From Anaerolineae bacterium (GTDB lineage Bacteria > Chloroflexota > Anaerolineae > B4-G1 > SLSP01): a stretch of 43,579 nucleotides of DNA. Where the stretch lies: NCBI GenBank assembly GCA_016931315.1, contig JAFGFB010000319.1:1-43579 (forward strand), read 5' to 3'. The notes under the pieces were generated by a model that saw only the letters and a list, made by a program, of their open reading frames with translations, made no database searches and was not told where the DNA came from. Shown here one piece after another: positions 1-7,967 of this stretch (within the stretch, counting starts at the first letter, position 1; every line of letters starts with the position of its first letter). The position numbers were made by a program, and so were the translations under genes.

Positions 1-31
1 GGGATTTCGTAGCAGGTCGCTGACCGAAATC
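1..31. repeat. Partial GTAGCAG-type hairpin
   Basis: GATTTCG (3-9) can pair with CGAAATC (25-31) around an inner GGTC-GCT-GAC stem. The first 15 bases recur exactly at 2873-2887, over the phoR stop codon. TTCGTAGCAG also returns inverted at 143-152, and a complete relative of the hairpin lies at 3736-3775. This looks like a small dispersed hairpin repeat cut by the window edge. Confidence 0.4.
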
Positions 32-159
32 GCGCTATGCGCCTCACGCACCATCTGAAGCGGGAGCAAGGCATTCGTCCGGGGTTGACGAAGCAACCAT
101 ATTGCACAGCGAGCCTTATGGAGGGCGCAGAAGCCCACTGAACTGCTACGAATGCCCAT
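1..159 (-). CDS. Possible 5' part of an unknown gene, running off the window
   Basis: An open frame starts with ATG at 159 on the minus strand and stays open for 53 codons to the window edge. An AAAGG stands about 10 nt upstream of the ATG. The peptide has no motif I recognise. It would diverge from phoB, sharing the intergenic promoter region. Its last codons overlap a repeat-like hairpin at 1-31, so it could equally be a chance frame over repeat DNA. Low confidence. Confidence 0.2.
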   Translation of the reverse strand, partial: MGIRSSSVGFCALHKARCAIWLLRQPRTNALLPLQMVREAHSAISVSDLLRNP

Positions 160-171
160 GTGTATTGAGCC

Positions 172-200
172 TTTACACAACATTAATATTACACTAAAAT
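172..200 (+). promoter_or_regulatory. Candidate phoB promoter
   Basis: TTTACA (172-177) and TAAAAT (195-200) are separated by exactly 17 bp, a good sigma70-type match. Transcription would start near 207, leaving a leader of about 125 nt before phoB. TTACAC occurs at 173-178 and again at 189-194, which could be part of an operator, but the 16-bp period does not match the usual 11-bp Pho-box spacing. Confidence 0.5.
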
Positions 201-332
201 GCTGTTAATGCGACCGTGGTATATTTAGCACACTCAATCAAAACCCCGATTGGCGATTTGCCAATTTGGAGTATTCTGAAATCTGGCTAAGTGCTGGCAT
301 TTGCCCATTCTCGGACCGATTTCCAGGGAGCT

Positions 333-1052
333 ATGACCGAAAAAATTCTCGTCGTCGAAGATGAATTAACCCTCCGGGAAACGCTGGAATACAATCTGGC
401 GCGGTTGGGTTACCAGGTATTCACTGCCGCTGATGGCTTTGAGGCATTGGCGCTGGTGGATTCCCAACGGCCCGACCTCGTCCTGCTGGATTTGATGCTG
501 CCAGGGCTGGATGGCTTTGAGATCTGCCGGCGATTACGCCGCGAGCATTCCATGCCGGTATTGATGCTTACCGCACGCGCCGATGAAATTGACAAAGTGG
601 TTGGATTGGAAGTCGGCGCCGATGATTACTTAACCAAACCCTTCAGTATGCGCGAGCTGCTGGCGCGGGTCAAAGCGCTTCTGCGACGCGTGCAACTGCT
701 GCGTGAGGAGCTGACCCCGCGCGCGGACACCTCCCCCACCCCACCATCTTCGGAAAAACTTCTCTTGGGCGATCTGACCTTCGACACGACCCGCCATGAG
801 ATTTATCGTGGCGAAGTGCTGCTGCACCTCAAGCCCAAAGAATACGAATTGCTCTCCTACCTGGCGCTACACCGCGGACGCGTGCTCACCCGCGAGCGTA
901 TTCTTGAAGAGGTCTGGGGCTGGGACTTCAGCGGTGGCACCCGCACGGTGGATGTTCATATTCGCTGGTTGCGCGAAAAAATCGAGGACGACCCGGCCAA
1001 CCCCCTGCGCATTGTCACAGTTCGCGGGACTGGCTACCGTTTCGAAGGCTGA
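333..1052 (+). CDS. phoB: OmpR/PhoB-family response regulator of the phosphate regulon
   Basis: Two-component transcription factor of 239 residues, the usual size. The receiver domain (about 4-115) has the acidic pair ED (9-10), phospho-acceptor D53 in LLDLMLPG, T80 and K102 in LTKPF. The C-terminal half is an OmpR-type winged helix with the typical ending around [13 protein letters not shown] 333 is chosen over an upstream in-frame ATG at 291 because the receiver begins here ([11 protein letters not shown]) and AGGGAG lies just upstream. It precedes phoR by 53 bp and heads the pst cluster, so the phosphate assignment rests on context; the family itself is broad. The phosphorylated protein would bind Pho boxes and activate transport genes. 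Confidence 0.9.
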   Translation: MTEKILVVEDELTLRETLEYNLARLGYQVFTAADGFEALALVDSQRPDLVLLDLMLPGLDGFEICRRLRREHSMPVLMLTARADEIDKVVGLEVGADDYLTKPFSMRELLARVKALLRRVQLLREELTPRADTSPTPPSSEKLLLGDLTFDTTRHEIYRGEVLLHLKPKEYELLSYLALHRGRVLTRERILEEVWGWDFSGGTRTVDVHIRWLREKIEDDPANPLRIVTVRGTGYRFEG

Positions 1053-1105
1053 AACAAATCTGCGCGTCTTCTCAATTTCCATTCATCCTATCTGGAGACA
1101 ACGTT

Positions 1106-2884
1106 ATGTTACATTATCGCAGTATACGAATGCGAATTGCTATACCCTTTGTGCTCTTGATCGTTGTCGCCACCGCAGGTCTGGCTCTGTATCTGTCGCA
1201 TTATTTTCGTGAAGCCTATCTCGAGACCCTCGAAACGCGATTGCTCGCCGACCTCCGCGTGGTGGGAGATTACCTTCCTGCACAACTCGCGGCGGATGTT
1301 TCTGGTGGGAGCGATCTTGATGCTACCGCGCGGCATTACAGCAGCCTGCTTGACGCGCGGGTAACTTTTATCGCTGCTGATGGGGTCGTATTAGGCGAAT
1401 CCGATCATGATCGCACGACTATGGAAAACCACCTTTATCGCCCAGAGATTCAGCAGGCTTTGGATCAGGGCTCAGGCAGCAGCATTCGTTATAGTGTGAC
1501 CGCCCGCACCGAGGTGATTTATGTCGCCATTGCCTTGGATGAGACGGCGGCGCCGGTTCGAATTGCCCGCCTGGCATTGCCACTTGCGGAAGTACAGGCA
1601 GAGCTGGCACGCCTCAACCGGACAATTTTCTCCACGGCGGCTATTGCTGTCACATTTGCAATTGCACTGGCTTTGCTCATTGCAAGCCGCACGACTTCCC
1701 CCGTGCGTCAGCTCAAGGTGATGGCACAACAGGTCGCAGCTGGCAACCTGGATGCGCGCTTGTTGCCTACCACACAGGATGAAGTGGGGCAACTCACCCG
1801 CGCTTTCAACATCATGGCGGAGAATTTACAAGACAAACTCAATGCGCTCACCACCGAGCAGAGCCGCTCGAGCTCGATTCTCGACCATATGGCAGATGGT
1901 GTATTGGTTTTAGATCTGGATGGCGTTGTGCAGATGCTGAATCCCGCTGCCGCGCGTATTCTCGCTGTAACGCCAGAAGCGGCGCCGGGCAGCACTTTCT
2001 CAGCGTTGGTACGCCATCATCGCTTAATTGAATTGTGGCTGCGGTGCCAGCGGTCACAGCAGGAACAGCAAGAAGCAGTTGAGATTGACCACGGCAAAGG
2101 CACTTTTCTCCAGGTGATTATCACCCCCCAGCAAACGCCATCTGCGCCAGGATATCTCGTCATTGTGCAAGACCTTACCCGTATTCGCCGCCTGGAAACC
2201 ATCCGTCGCGACTTTATCAGCAACGTTTCGCATGAACTGCGCACGCCGCTGGCATCCCTGTCGGCACTGGTGGAAACCTTACAAGATGGCGCCCTGGAAG
2301 ACCCGACCATGGCGCAGCGCTTTCTCAGCCATATGGAACGGGAACTGGCAGCTATGACCCAGATTGTGGAGGAACTTCTGGAGCTTTCCCGCATTGAGTC
2401 CAACCGCGCTCCCTTCTTCATGCAATCTACGCCCATAGCAACGCTGATTTCCGTGCCGGTTGAGCGAATGTTGCCGCAAGCCAGCCGCGCCGGACTGAGC
2501 CTGGCGACAGAATTGCCCGACTCTCTTCCGCCCGTGCTCGCCGATGCGGAACGCATTCAGCAGGTGCTGATTAACTTGCTTCACAACGCGATTAAGTTCA
2601 CCCCTGCCGGAGGCGCTATCACCGTCTCTGCGCGTGGCGCAGCGGACAAGGTCATCATCGCGGTGCGCGACACAGGCGTGGGAATTGCCGAAGAAGAATT
2701 ATCGCGAATCTTCGAGCGTTTCTACAAAGCCGACCGCGCCCGTTCGAGCGGCGGCACTGGATTAGGACTGGCCATCGCTAAACATATCATTCAGGCGCAC
2801 CGCGGGCAGATTTGGGTAGAAAGCGTTGAGGGACGTGGCAGCACGTTCTATTTCTCGCTACCCGTGGCACAAGGGATTTCGTAG
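1106..2884 (+). CDS. phoR: Phosphate-regulon sensor histidine kinase
   Basis: Membrane sensor kinase of 592 residues, partner of the upstream response regulator. Visible in order: TM1 (about 11-31), extracytoplasmic sensor region, TM2 (173-193), HAMP linker (194-246), PAS-like domain (about 254-365), and a dimerisation helix with phospho-acceptor H376 in SHELRTPL. The ATPase domain follows, with N box NLLHNAIKF (489-497), G1 DTGVGI (522-527), F box FERFYKAD and G2 GTGLGLA (from 551). GGAG ends 9 nt before ATG 1106. In Pho systems the kinase is controlled by PstSCAB-PhoU, all encoded downstream. The last codons and stop lie in a 15-bp sequence repeated at 1-15, so the C-terminus may have been replaced by a repeat insertion. 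Confidence 0.9.
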   Translation: MLHYRSIRMRIAIPFVLLIVVATAGLALYLSHYFREAYLETLETRLLADLRVVGDYLPAQLAADVSGGSDLDATARHYSSLLDARVTFIAADGVVLGESDHDRTTMENHLYRPEIQQALDQGSGSSIRYSVTARTEVIYVAIALDETAAPVRIARLALPLAEVQAELARLNRTIFSTAAIAVTFAIALALLIASRTTSPVRQLKVMAQQVAAGNLDARLLPTTQDEVGQLTRAFNIMAENLQDKLNALTTEQSRSSSILDHMADGVLVLDLDGVVQMLNPAAARILAVTPEAAPGSTFSALVRHHRLIELWLRCQRSQQEQQEAVEIDHGKGTFLQVIITPQQTPSAPGYLVIVQDLTRIRRLETIRRDFISNVSHELRTPLASLSALVETLQDGALEDPTMAQRFLSHMERELAAMTQIVEELLELSRIESNRAPFFMQSTPIATLISVPVERMLPQASRAGLSLATELPDSLPPVLADAERIQQVLINLLHNAIKFTPAGGAITVSARGAADKVIIAVRDTGVGIAEEELSRIFERFYKADRARSSGGTGLGLAIAKHIIQAHRGQIWVESVEGRGSTFYFSLPVAQGIS

Positions 2885-2887
2885 CAG
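2873..2887 (+). repeat. 15-bp repeat over the phoR stop codon
   Basis: Identical to bases 1-15 of the window and containing the GTAGCAG core of the hairpin at 3736-3775. The phoR TAG stop is inside it. Confidence 0.4.
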
Positions 2888-2896
2888 AAAGAAAGC

Positions 2897-3025
2897 ATCC
2901 TGTTAATCCTGTAAATCCTGTCTAAAAAATCTTTGCGCCTTGGCGTGAGATAAGAAGAACTCACGCCAGGCCGCCAAGAGCGCAAAGAAAGAATCCTGTT
3001 AATCCTGTAAATCCTGTCTAAAAAA
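2897..3025. repeat. Composite repeat: 33-bp direct repeats around an inverted repeat
   Basis: Bases 2897-2929 recur exactly at 2993-3025. Each copy is itself built of 9-bp units of the type AATCCTGTN. Between them lies an inverted repeat: CTTTGCGC (2931-2938) pairs with GCGCAAAG (2980-2987), CTTGGCG (2939-2945) with CGCCAAG (2972-2978), and GGCGTGAG (2942-2949) alternatively with CTCACGCC (2960-2967). It lies in the 453-bp gap between phoR and the pstS remnant, which holds no gene, only repeats. No transposase is present. Confidence 0.8.
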
Positions 3026-3083
3026 CTATAGTGGCAAAATCGGCTAGATCACTCAAAAACCCTCTGCGCCTCTCTCCGCAAGC

Positions 3084-3116
3084 GTGACTTTTGCGGGCTG
3101 CGCCCGCAAAAATCAC
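3084..3116. repeat. Dispersed palindrome, copy 1
   Basis: Left arm 3084-3098 and right arm 3102-3116 pair over 15 bp with one mismatch around the loop TGC. It belongs to the same family as 6970-7014, 27597-27640, 35886-35924, 40516-40556, 40606-40647 and 43534-43576. It is preceded by a CTCTGCGCC tract and followed by an A-run and CTACCTCT, as in other copies. Confidence 0.75.
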
Positions 3117-3197
3117 AAAAAAAGCTACCTCTCTGTGTTCTTGCATCGCCCACATGCTCGTTAGTCTAGCCACTATTGCCGCTCCAGAAAAAAATTT

Positions 3198-3235
3198 CTC
3201 GATTTGTTTACAAATCCTCGATTTGTTTACAAATC
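3198..3235. repeat. Tandem 19-bp palindromic repeat upstream of pstS remnant
   Basis: Two perfect 19-bp units (3198-3216 and 3217-3235), each containing GATTTG-TTTA-CAAATC, a 6-bp stem with a 4-nt loop. Tandem dyads about 100 bp upstream of the old pstS start could be an operator. The TTTACA element resembles half of some PhoP boxes, but the spacing is not the known one. Confidence 0.6.
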
Positions 3236-3277
3236 CTTAACCTGGCTTTGAAACGGCGTTAAACCCCTCGTGATACG

Positions 3278-3310
3278 ATAGTCTGTGTACGGAAAACGTA
3301 CACAGACTAT
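3278..3310 (+). promoter_or_regulatory. Perfect 14-bp inverted repeat before the pstS remnant
   Basis: Bases 3278-3291 are exactly complementary to 3297-3310 around the loop GAAAA. The hairpin ends 11 nt before the GAGGAG ribosome site of the pstS remnant. It could be an operator, a 5' stabilising hairpin or an attenuator; no T-run follows, so a simple intrinsic terminator is unlikely. Confidence 0.6.
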
Positions 3311-3337
3311 TCTATAGCGTTGAGGAGTGCGAAAAAA

Positions 3338-3550
3338 ATGCGTCGTTGGAAAAGTGGTCTGGCGTGAACCCTGCCTGGCCCAGTGAACCTGTTCTGCGCT
3401 TCATCCCCGGCACGGATAGCGGCACTTTCGATTACTTCGTTGAGGAAGTCTTCGATAATGACAAGACCCCGCTCCTGAGTAGCCAGAATCTCCAGCTAAG
3501 CAATGTGGGCTATTTCCTTGCCAGCTCTGAGGCGCTCGAGGGGGCCATGC
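3338..3550 (+). pseudogene. pstS: Remnant of phosphate-binding protein gene pstS
   Basis: A ribosome site (GAGGAG, 3322-3327) and ATG 3338 remain, but that frame stops after nine codons at 3365-3367. From about 3346 a second frame encodes KWSGVNPAWP, then the PstS hallmark IPGTDSGTFDYFVEEVF and LLSSQNLQLS, the middle-to-late part of the phosphate-binding lobe. The signal peptide, most of the first lobe and the C-terminal third are missing. The junction near 3346-3350 implies an internal, out-of-frame deletion of most of the 5' half. After about 3550 the sequence runs into two hairpin repeats. Normal PstS has roughly 300-380 residues. The position between phoR and pstC is where a full pstS would be expected. 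Confidence 0.8.
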
Positions 3551-3595
3551 AGGCCTGGTGCTACCCAACAGTAGCGCGAACGGTCTCCTGGGGCC

Positions 3596-3689
3596 GGTGG
3601 GTTGCACCTGCGGTACAACCCCGCTATGCCACCCGCTCCCCATGCACACGCTCGCCTGCCCGCAACCGCCTCGATAGGTGCGACCCACC
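3596..3689. repeat. Small inverted-repeat element in the pstS 3' region
   Basis: GGTGGGTTGCACCT (3596-3609) is complementary, with one mismatch, to AGGTGCGACCCACC (3676-3689). The 66-bp interior is C-rich and non-coding. It looks like a non-autonomous hairpin element inserted where the pstS 3' part should be. Confidence 0.5.
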
Positions 3690-3735
3690 TACAGAAAATG
3701 CCGGGGCGGTTCTCATACCAGCAACTCAGAAAAAA

Positions 3736-3775
3736 CAGCATTTTGTAGCAGCTTCACACCTGCTGCAAAATGCTG
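3736..3775. repeat. GTAGCAG-type hairpin before pstC
   Basis: Bases 3736-3751 pair with 3760-3775 over 16 bp with a single G-T pair, loop CTTCACAC. The core GTAGCAG/CTGCTGC is shared with 1-31 and 2873-2887. An ATG at 3770 in frame with pstC falls inside the right arm and is therefore unlikely to be the real start. Confidence 0.65.
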
Positions 3776-3796
3776 ACCATATCCGGAGGTACTGAA

Positions 3797-4792
3797 TTGG
3801 CACTTACAAGCACGAAGCAGGCTCTTGTTTCCGGCAAATTGCCCGGCAAATTGCCCGGCGATCTGCCCGGCGAAACGGCGTCTGACACCCAATCACTGTT
3901 GCACAAGCGATTCCGTCTGGGCGAAACCTTTATCCAGGGCTTCCTGTTTGTCTGTGGCGCAATTTCCATTTTGACCACCATCGGCATACTCTATGTGCTC
4001 GGGCATGAATCATTGCTCTTCTTCCGGAATCCTGACGTGAGCTTGCTAGAATTCTTCACCGGGACCAAATGGCAACCGGCAATTCTGGAATTTGGCATTC
4101 TGCCACTCTTCAATGCCACATTGATAACCAGCGCTATTGCCTTGTTGGTGGCTTTGCCGCTAGGGCTTAGTGCTGCCGTTTATTTGAGTGAATACGCTAC
4201 CCCGCGCACTCGCGGCGTTCTCAAGCCGATTCTCGAGATACTCGCGGGCATCCCCACCGTTGTCTATGGGTATTTTGCGTTGAGCTTCATGACCCCGCTT
4301 TTGCGCACTCTTTTTGGCGCCGACACGGTAGAAATCTACAACACGGCTTCCGCCGGTCTGGTCATGGGCATTCTAATCCTGCCCCTGGTCACTTCCATGA
4401 GCGAGGATGCCCTCAGCGCGGTGCCGGGCAGCCTGCGTGAGGCGGCTTATGCCCTGGGTGCCACCAAATTGGAGACCGCCGTGAAGGTAGTTGTGCCGGC
4501 AGCGCTTTCGGGGATCACTGCCGCCTTTATCATCGCTGCTTCACGCGCCATTGGCGAGACCATGATTGTTGCGATTGCGGCGGGCGCTGGACCGAGTTTT
4601 ACTCTAAATCCCTTCCGTGCGGCTGAAACGATGACCGGTCACATTGTCCGCATCAGCGGCGGCGACCTGAGTTACGATTCTATTGACTACAACAGCATTT
4701 TTGCCATCGGATTGATGTTATTCTTTATGACCCTTACGCTTAACTTGATCAGCAATCGTATCGTACGGCGTTTCCGGGAGGTGTATGAATGA
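3797..4792 (+). CDS. pstC: Phosphate ABC transporter permease PstC
   Basis: Inner-membrane subunit of the high-affinity phosphate importer, 331 residues with six predicted membrane segments. The ABC-permease coupling motif is visible as [15 protein letters not shown] followed by SRAIGETM, the typical EAA loop. The TTG at 3797 is chosen because GGAGG (3785-3789) ends 7 nt before it; the in-frame ATG at 3770 lies in a hairpin repeat. Near the N-terminus three 12-bp tandem units (3833-3868) encode [12 protein letters not shown], a recent-looking expansion ahead of the first membrane helix. The stop overlaps the pstA start by ATGA, so the two permeases are translationally coupled. Confidence 0.92.
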   Translation: MALTSTKQALVSGKLPGKLPGDLPGETASDTQSLLHKRFRLGETFIQGFLFVCGAISILTTIGILYVLGHESLLFFRNPDVSLLEFFTGTKWQPAILEFGILPLFNATLITSAIALLVALPLGLSAAVYLSEYATPRTRGVLKPILEILAGIPTVVYGYFALSFMTPLLRTLFGADTVEIYNTASAGLVMGILILPLVTSMSEDALSAVPGSLREAAYALGATKLETAVKVVVPAALSGITAAFIIAASRAIGETMIVAIAAGAGPSFTLNPFRAAETMTGHIVRISGGDLSYDSIDYNSIFAIGLMLFFMTLTLNLISNRIVRRFREVYE

Positions 4793-6018
4793 CCCGTGCG
4801 CACTTTGACCCGCGAACATTACACCGTCATCGCGCCGCTGGAATCTGGAGCACCCTCTTTCTGGGCGCCATTATTATCGCTATTGTAGCCTTGGGCGCAT
4901 TGCTCTACGATATCGTGGATGAGTCCTTTGGATTGGTTGCGATTGAGAACCGCATTGATCCGGCCTCTTTGGCGCGTGACGGCATGCCGCTGGAAACGCT
5001 GGATAAAGCCCAACTGGTGGAGATTTTGACCGGGCATATTTCCGCAGGCTTGTTGCGACGCCTGGAGAACGACCTGCCGTTCGAGGAGCGCGATCGCGCC
5101 AACGTTTATGCCCTGGTGTTGGAGCGCGTTGTCGAACCGAAAATCGTGAAAACCTGGTCGCTGACTGACTCGCTCACCAACCGTGCGGCAATCGAAGCTG
5201 AGGTGCTCGCGGAATATCCCCAGGCTCGACTTGAGTTTCACGCCTGGATTAATTCCACATTCATACAATCGCCACAATCGAGCAGCCCGGAGTTTGCGGG
5301 CGTTCGTACAGCCATTTTAGGGTCATTATGGACCATTGTGATTACCATTGCCGTTGCCTTCCCCATTGGCGTGGGCGCTGCAATTTACCTGGAGGAATAT
5401 GCCAGTGACACCCTGGTCAACCGCGTCATCCAAACCAATATCAACAATCTGGCGGGAGTGCCCTCCATCCTCTATGGCATGTTGGGGCTGGCAATCTTCG
5501 TGCGCGGTTTGGAACCTTTGACCAGCGGCGCGTGGCTTGGCGCAGGTGACCCCACCACGGCTAACGGGCGTACCGTGCTCTCCGCCGGGCTGACTCTGGC
5601 TTTGCTGGTTCTGCCGCTGCTCATCATCAATGCTCAAGAAGCCATCAAGGCCGTACCCGCTTCGTTGCGCCAGGCAAGTTATGGCTTGGGCGCCACCCGG
5701 TGGCAGACAATCTGGCACCATGTATTGCCCAATGCTTTGCCGGGCATTCTTACGGGAACAATTTTAGCCATCTCGCGCGCCATTGGAGAGACCGCCCCGT
5801 TGGTCGTCGTCGGCGCCTCGGCATTTGTGGCTCTGGACCCCAGCGGGCCGTTTTCCAAATTCACCACCCTACCCATCCAGATTTATCAATGGACGACGCG
5901 ACCACAAGACCAGTATCGGAACCTGGCTGCTGCCGCCATTCTGGTGTTGCTTGTTTTGTTATTGAGCCTGAACGCCGCAGCCATTCTGCTACGCAATCGC
6001 TACCGGCGGCAGGGATAG
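4789..6018 (+). CDS. pstA: Phosphate ABC transporter permease PstA
   Basis: Second membrane subunit of the phosphate importer, 409 residues, longer than the usual 280-300. The extra length is an extracytoplasmic stretch of about 120 residues (about 42-165) between the first membrane helix and the permease core. It is rich in charged residues, and a comparable extension is known in some PstA proteins. The core shows the EAA-like loop [15 protein letters not shown] and [10 protein letters not shown]. Start ATG 4789 overlaps the pstC stop and GGGAGG (4776-4781) lies just upstream. With PstC it forms the channel energised by PstB. Confidence 0.92.
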   Translation: MTRAHFDPRTLHRHRAAGIWSTLFLGAIIIAIVALGALLYDIVDESFGLVAIENRIDPASLARDGMPLETLDKAQLVEILTGHISAGLLRRLENDLPFEERDRANVYALVLERVVEPKIVKTWSLTDSLTNRAAIEAEVLAEYPQARLEFHAWINSTFIQSPQSSSPEFAGVRTAILGSLWTIVITIAVAFPIGVGAAIYLEEYASDTLVNRVIQTNINNLAGVPSILYGMLGLAIFVRGLEPLTSGAWLGAGDPTTANGRTVLSAGLTLALLVLPLLIINAQEAIKAVPASLRQASYGLGATRWQTIWHHVLPNALPGILTGTILAISRAIGETAPLVVVGASAFVALDPSGPFSKFTTLPIQIYQWTTRPQDQYRNLAAAAILVLLVLLLSLNAAAILLRNRYRRQG

Positions 6019-6045
6019 TTTGAAAGAGGAGGCTTTGTAAGCGTC

Positions 6046-6882
6046 ATGAATTTCATCAGCCCAATTTTCACCCACACTCAGGTTCAACAATGCCTGGTTG
6101 ATACACCGGCTGCAGCCGGCAACTGCGCTATCGAAACCCACGATTTGACGATCTACTACGGAGATTTCTGCGCCGTACGTGATATCAACCTGCACGTCGA
6201 GTTACGCAAAATTACAGCCTTTATCGGACCTTCTGGTTGCGGCAAAAGCACAGTACTGCGGGCTTTCAACCGCATGAACGACCTCATTCCATCTGCTCGT
6301 GTGGAAGGCGCGGTGCTTTTCGGGGGACAGAATATCTATGCCCCCACCGTGGATGCGGTCGAAGTGCGCCGGCGCGTAGGGATGGTTTTTCAAAAACCCA
6401 ACCCCTTTCCCAAGAGCATCTACGAAAACGTCGCCTGGGGCGCCCGCATTAACGGTTATCGCGGCAACCTTGACGAACTTGTGGAACGTACCTTGCGACA
6501 CGCGGCCTTGTGGGATGAGGTAAAGGACAAACTACAGCAAAGTGCCCTGGCGCTCTCCGGGGGGCAACAACAGCGCCTGTGCATCGCGCGTGCCATTGCC
6601 ATCGAGCCGGAAATTATCCTGATGGATGAACCGGCTTCGGCGCTCGATCCAATTGCTACCCTGCGCATTGAAGAATTGATGCGCACCCTGGCGCAAGACT
6701 ATACGATCATTGTGGTGACTCACAACATGCAACAGGCGGCTCGCGTCTCAGACTACACCGCTTTCTTCATGGTGGATGAAAACCGCGCCGGCTACATGGT
6801 CGAACAAGGCCATACGCGTGAAATCTTCACGAATCCAAAAGACAAGCGGACTGAGGATTATATCACGGGCCGATTTGGCTAA
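6046..6882 (+). CDS. pstB: Phosphate ABC transporter ATP-binding protein PstB
   Basis: Cytoplasmic ATPase subunit of the phosphate importer, 278 residues. Walker [10 protein letters not shown] (61-69), Q-loop FQKPNPFP (Q116), signature LSGGQQQR (170-177), Walker B ILMDEP (191-196) and H-loop H226 are all intact. The [15 protein letters not shown] stretch is typical of PstB rather than other ABC ATPases. An N-terminal extension of about 30 residues precedes the domain. GAGGAGG stands 13 nt upstream of ATG 6046, a rather long gap. It follows pstA by 27 bp. Confidence 0.93.
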   Translation: MNFISPIFTHTQVQQCLVDTPAAAGNCAIETHDLTIYYGDFCAVRDINLHVELRKITAFIGPSGCGKSTVLRAFNRMNDLIPSARVEGAVLFGGQNIYAPTVDAVEVRRRVGMVFQKPNPFPKSIYENVAWGARINGYRGNLDELVERTLRHAALWDEVKDKLQQSALALSGGQQQRLCIARAIAIEPEIILMDEPASALDPIATLRIEELMRTLAQDYTIIVVTHNMQQAARVSDYTAFFMVDENRAGYMVEQGHTREIFTNPKDKRTEDYITGRFG

Positions 6883-6969
6883 GAACCTATCCGAAAAAAA
6901 CACTCTCAAAACCGCGCCTTTATTTGATTGGTTTTGCCAACTGAGTTTGGCTTGAAGGCCGGGAGCAAA

Positions 6970-7014
6970 AGGGGATTTTTGTGGTGGGGCAAAGCCCCAC
7001 CACAAAAATCCCCT
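6970..7014. repeat. Dispersed palindrome, copy 2
   Basis: A perfect 21-bp stem (6970-6990 with 6994-7014) around the loop AAA, in the 186-bp gap between pstB and the arsC remnant. It is the longest stem of the family, with arms unlike the other copies yet fully complementary. CTCAAAAAGACCGCTTCGG follows. It could act as a processing or termination hairpin inside the pst operon. Confidence 0.75.
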
Positions 7015-7068
7015 CAAAAAGACCGCTTCGGTAGAGTCATACTCAAAATTCAAAGACGAGGAGCTAGC

Positions 7069-7269
7069 ATGGGAAAACTGCGTGTGTTATTTTTGTGTAC
7101 GGGCAATTCGGCTCGCAGTCAGATGAGCTTTCCAGACCCAGCCGCAGCACAAGGGGGCGAGGCCGCGAAGCTGCGGATTTTCCAGCAGGTGCGTGATGCA
7201 ATACAACAGCAAGTATTGGATTTTCTGGTACAATGGAAAAAAGACACTCCCAAAGTCTATCTAAGTTGA
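7069..7269 (+). pseudogene. Internally deleted arsenate reductase/low-Mr phosphatase gene
   Basis: The 66-codon frame joins the N-terminus of a thioredoxin-type ArsC/low-molecular-weight phosphatase to its C-terminus. MGKLRVLFLCTGNSARSQM carries the P-loop CX5R (C10, R16). It runs directly into SFPDPAAA with the family's DP aspartate (D23) and the helix RIFQQVRDAIQQQVLDFL. About 65-70 residues are missing, including the redox cysteine pair region, but the frame is preserved. GAGGAG (7058-7063) sits 5 nt before ATG 7069. The full family has 130-140 residues. It lies between pstB and phoU, where arsC-like genes are seen in some pst operons. Probably non-functional; a residual mini-protein cannot be excluded. 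Confidence 0.75.
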
Positions 7270-7277
7270 GGCGGATT

Positions 7278-7961
7278 ATGGAGACCAGAAGGACATTTGA
7301 TAACGAATTGCAGCGATTGCAAGATGAAGTACTCGCGCTGGGAAGCATGGTGGAAAATGCGCTGATCGAATCGGTAGAATGCCTTAAGCAGCGCAACTTT
7401 GCTGGATCGCGGCAAATCATTGCCCAGGATCGCGTCATCAACCGCAAACGTTTCGCTATTGAGGAGCAAGTCCTGGTGCTGATTGCCACCCGTCAGCCCA
7501 TGGCGAGTGATCTGCGAATTCTAGCCGCGATTCTGGAAATCGCGGGCGAGTTGGAACGCATTGGCGACTACGCTAAAGGGATCGGCAAAATCAATTTACT
7601 AATTGGTGATAAGCCCTTGCTCAAACCGCTGATTGATGTGCCGTTGATGGCAGAAAAAGCGCGCTCCATGCTACACCGCGCGCTAGATGCCTTCATCCGC
7701 CACGATGTAGTGTTAGCACATGCCATTCCACAAGAGGATGATTTTGTGGATGCGCTCTACGAGCAGGTCTACCGGGAGCTCATCACCTATATCATGGCAG
7801 ACCCCAGCGCTATCGAGCAAGCCAATTATCTGCTGTGGGCAGCGCACAATCTGGAGCGTGCTGCAGACCGGGTGACCAATCTATGCGAGCGGGTGGTTTT
7901 CACCGTCACCGGTGAATTGACGGAGCTGGATAGCAAAGAGCTTCCACTGGATGCACAGTAG
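7278..7961 (+). CDS. phoU: Phosphate signalling complex protein PhoU
   Basis: Cytoplasmic regulator linking the Pst transporter with the PhoR kinase; it dampens phosphate uptake and Pho activation when phosphate is plentiful. At 227 residues it has the family's usual size, with two PhoU three-helix repeats. Typical parts are FDNELQRLQDEVLALGSMVENAL near the start, the metal-binding-like ELERIGDYAKGI (first repeat) and NLERAADRVTNLCERV (second repeat). ATG 7278 is preferred over an in-frame upstream ATG at 7233, because AGGCGG lies 3 nt before it and the family begins here. The preceding remnant gene ends 8 bp upstream. It ends 6 bp from the convergent elp3 gene. Confidence 0.92.
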   Translation: METRRTFDNELQRLQDEVLALGSMVENALIESVECLKQRNFAGSRQIIAQDRVINRKRFAIEEQVLVLIATRQPMASDLRILAAILEIAGELERIGDYAKGIGKINLLIGDKPLLKPLIDVPLMAEKARSMLHRALDAFIRHDVVLAHAIPQEDDFVDALYEQVYRELITYIMADPSAIEQANYLLWAAHNLERAADRVTNLCERVVFTVTGELTELDSKELPLDAQ

Positions 7962-7967
7962 GGGCTT

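Noticed and set aside
1-15. 15-bp repeat shared with 2873-2887 as phage attachment sites
   Set aside because: No integrase between them, only phoBR; both belong to the GTAGCAG hairpin family.
2017-2556. 179-codon open frame antisense to phoR
   Set aside because: It lies wholly within the conserved kinase core and encodes a Ser/Arg-rich peptide without motifs; typical shadow of a GC-rich gene.
2897-3025. Short CRISPR-like array
   Set aside because: Only two 33-bp copies, with a self-complementary sequence between them and no cas genes; it is a composite repeat.
3346-3795. 149-codon protein from the pstS region
   Set aside because: Only about the first 65 codons are PstS-like; the rest reads through hairpin repeats.
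3770-3796. ATG 3770 as the pstC start
   Set aside because: It falls in the arm of a hairpin, without a ribosome site; TTG 3797 has GGAGG at 7 nt.
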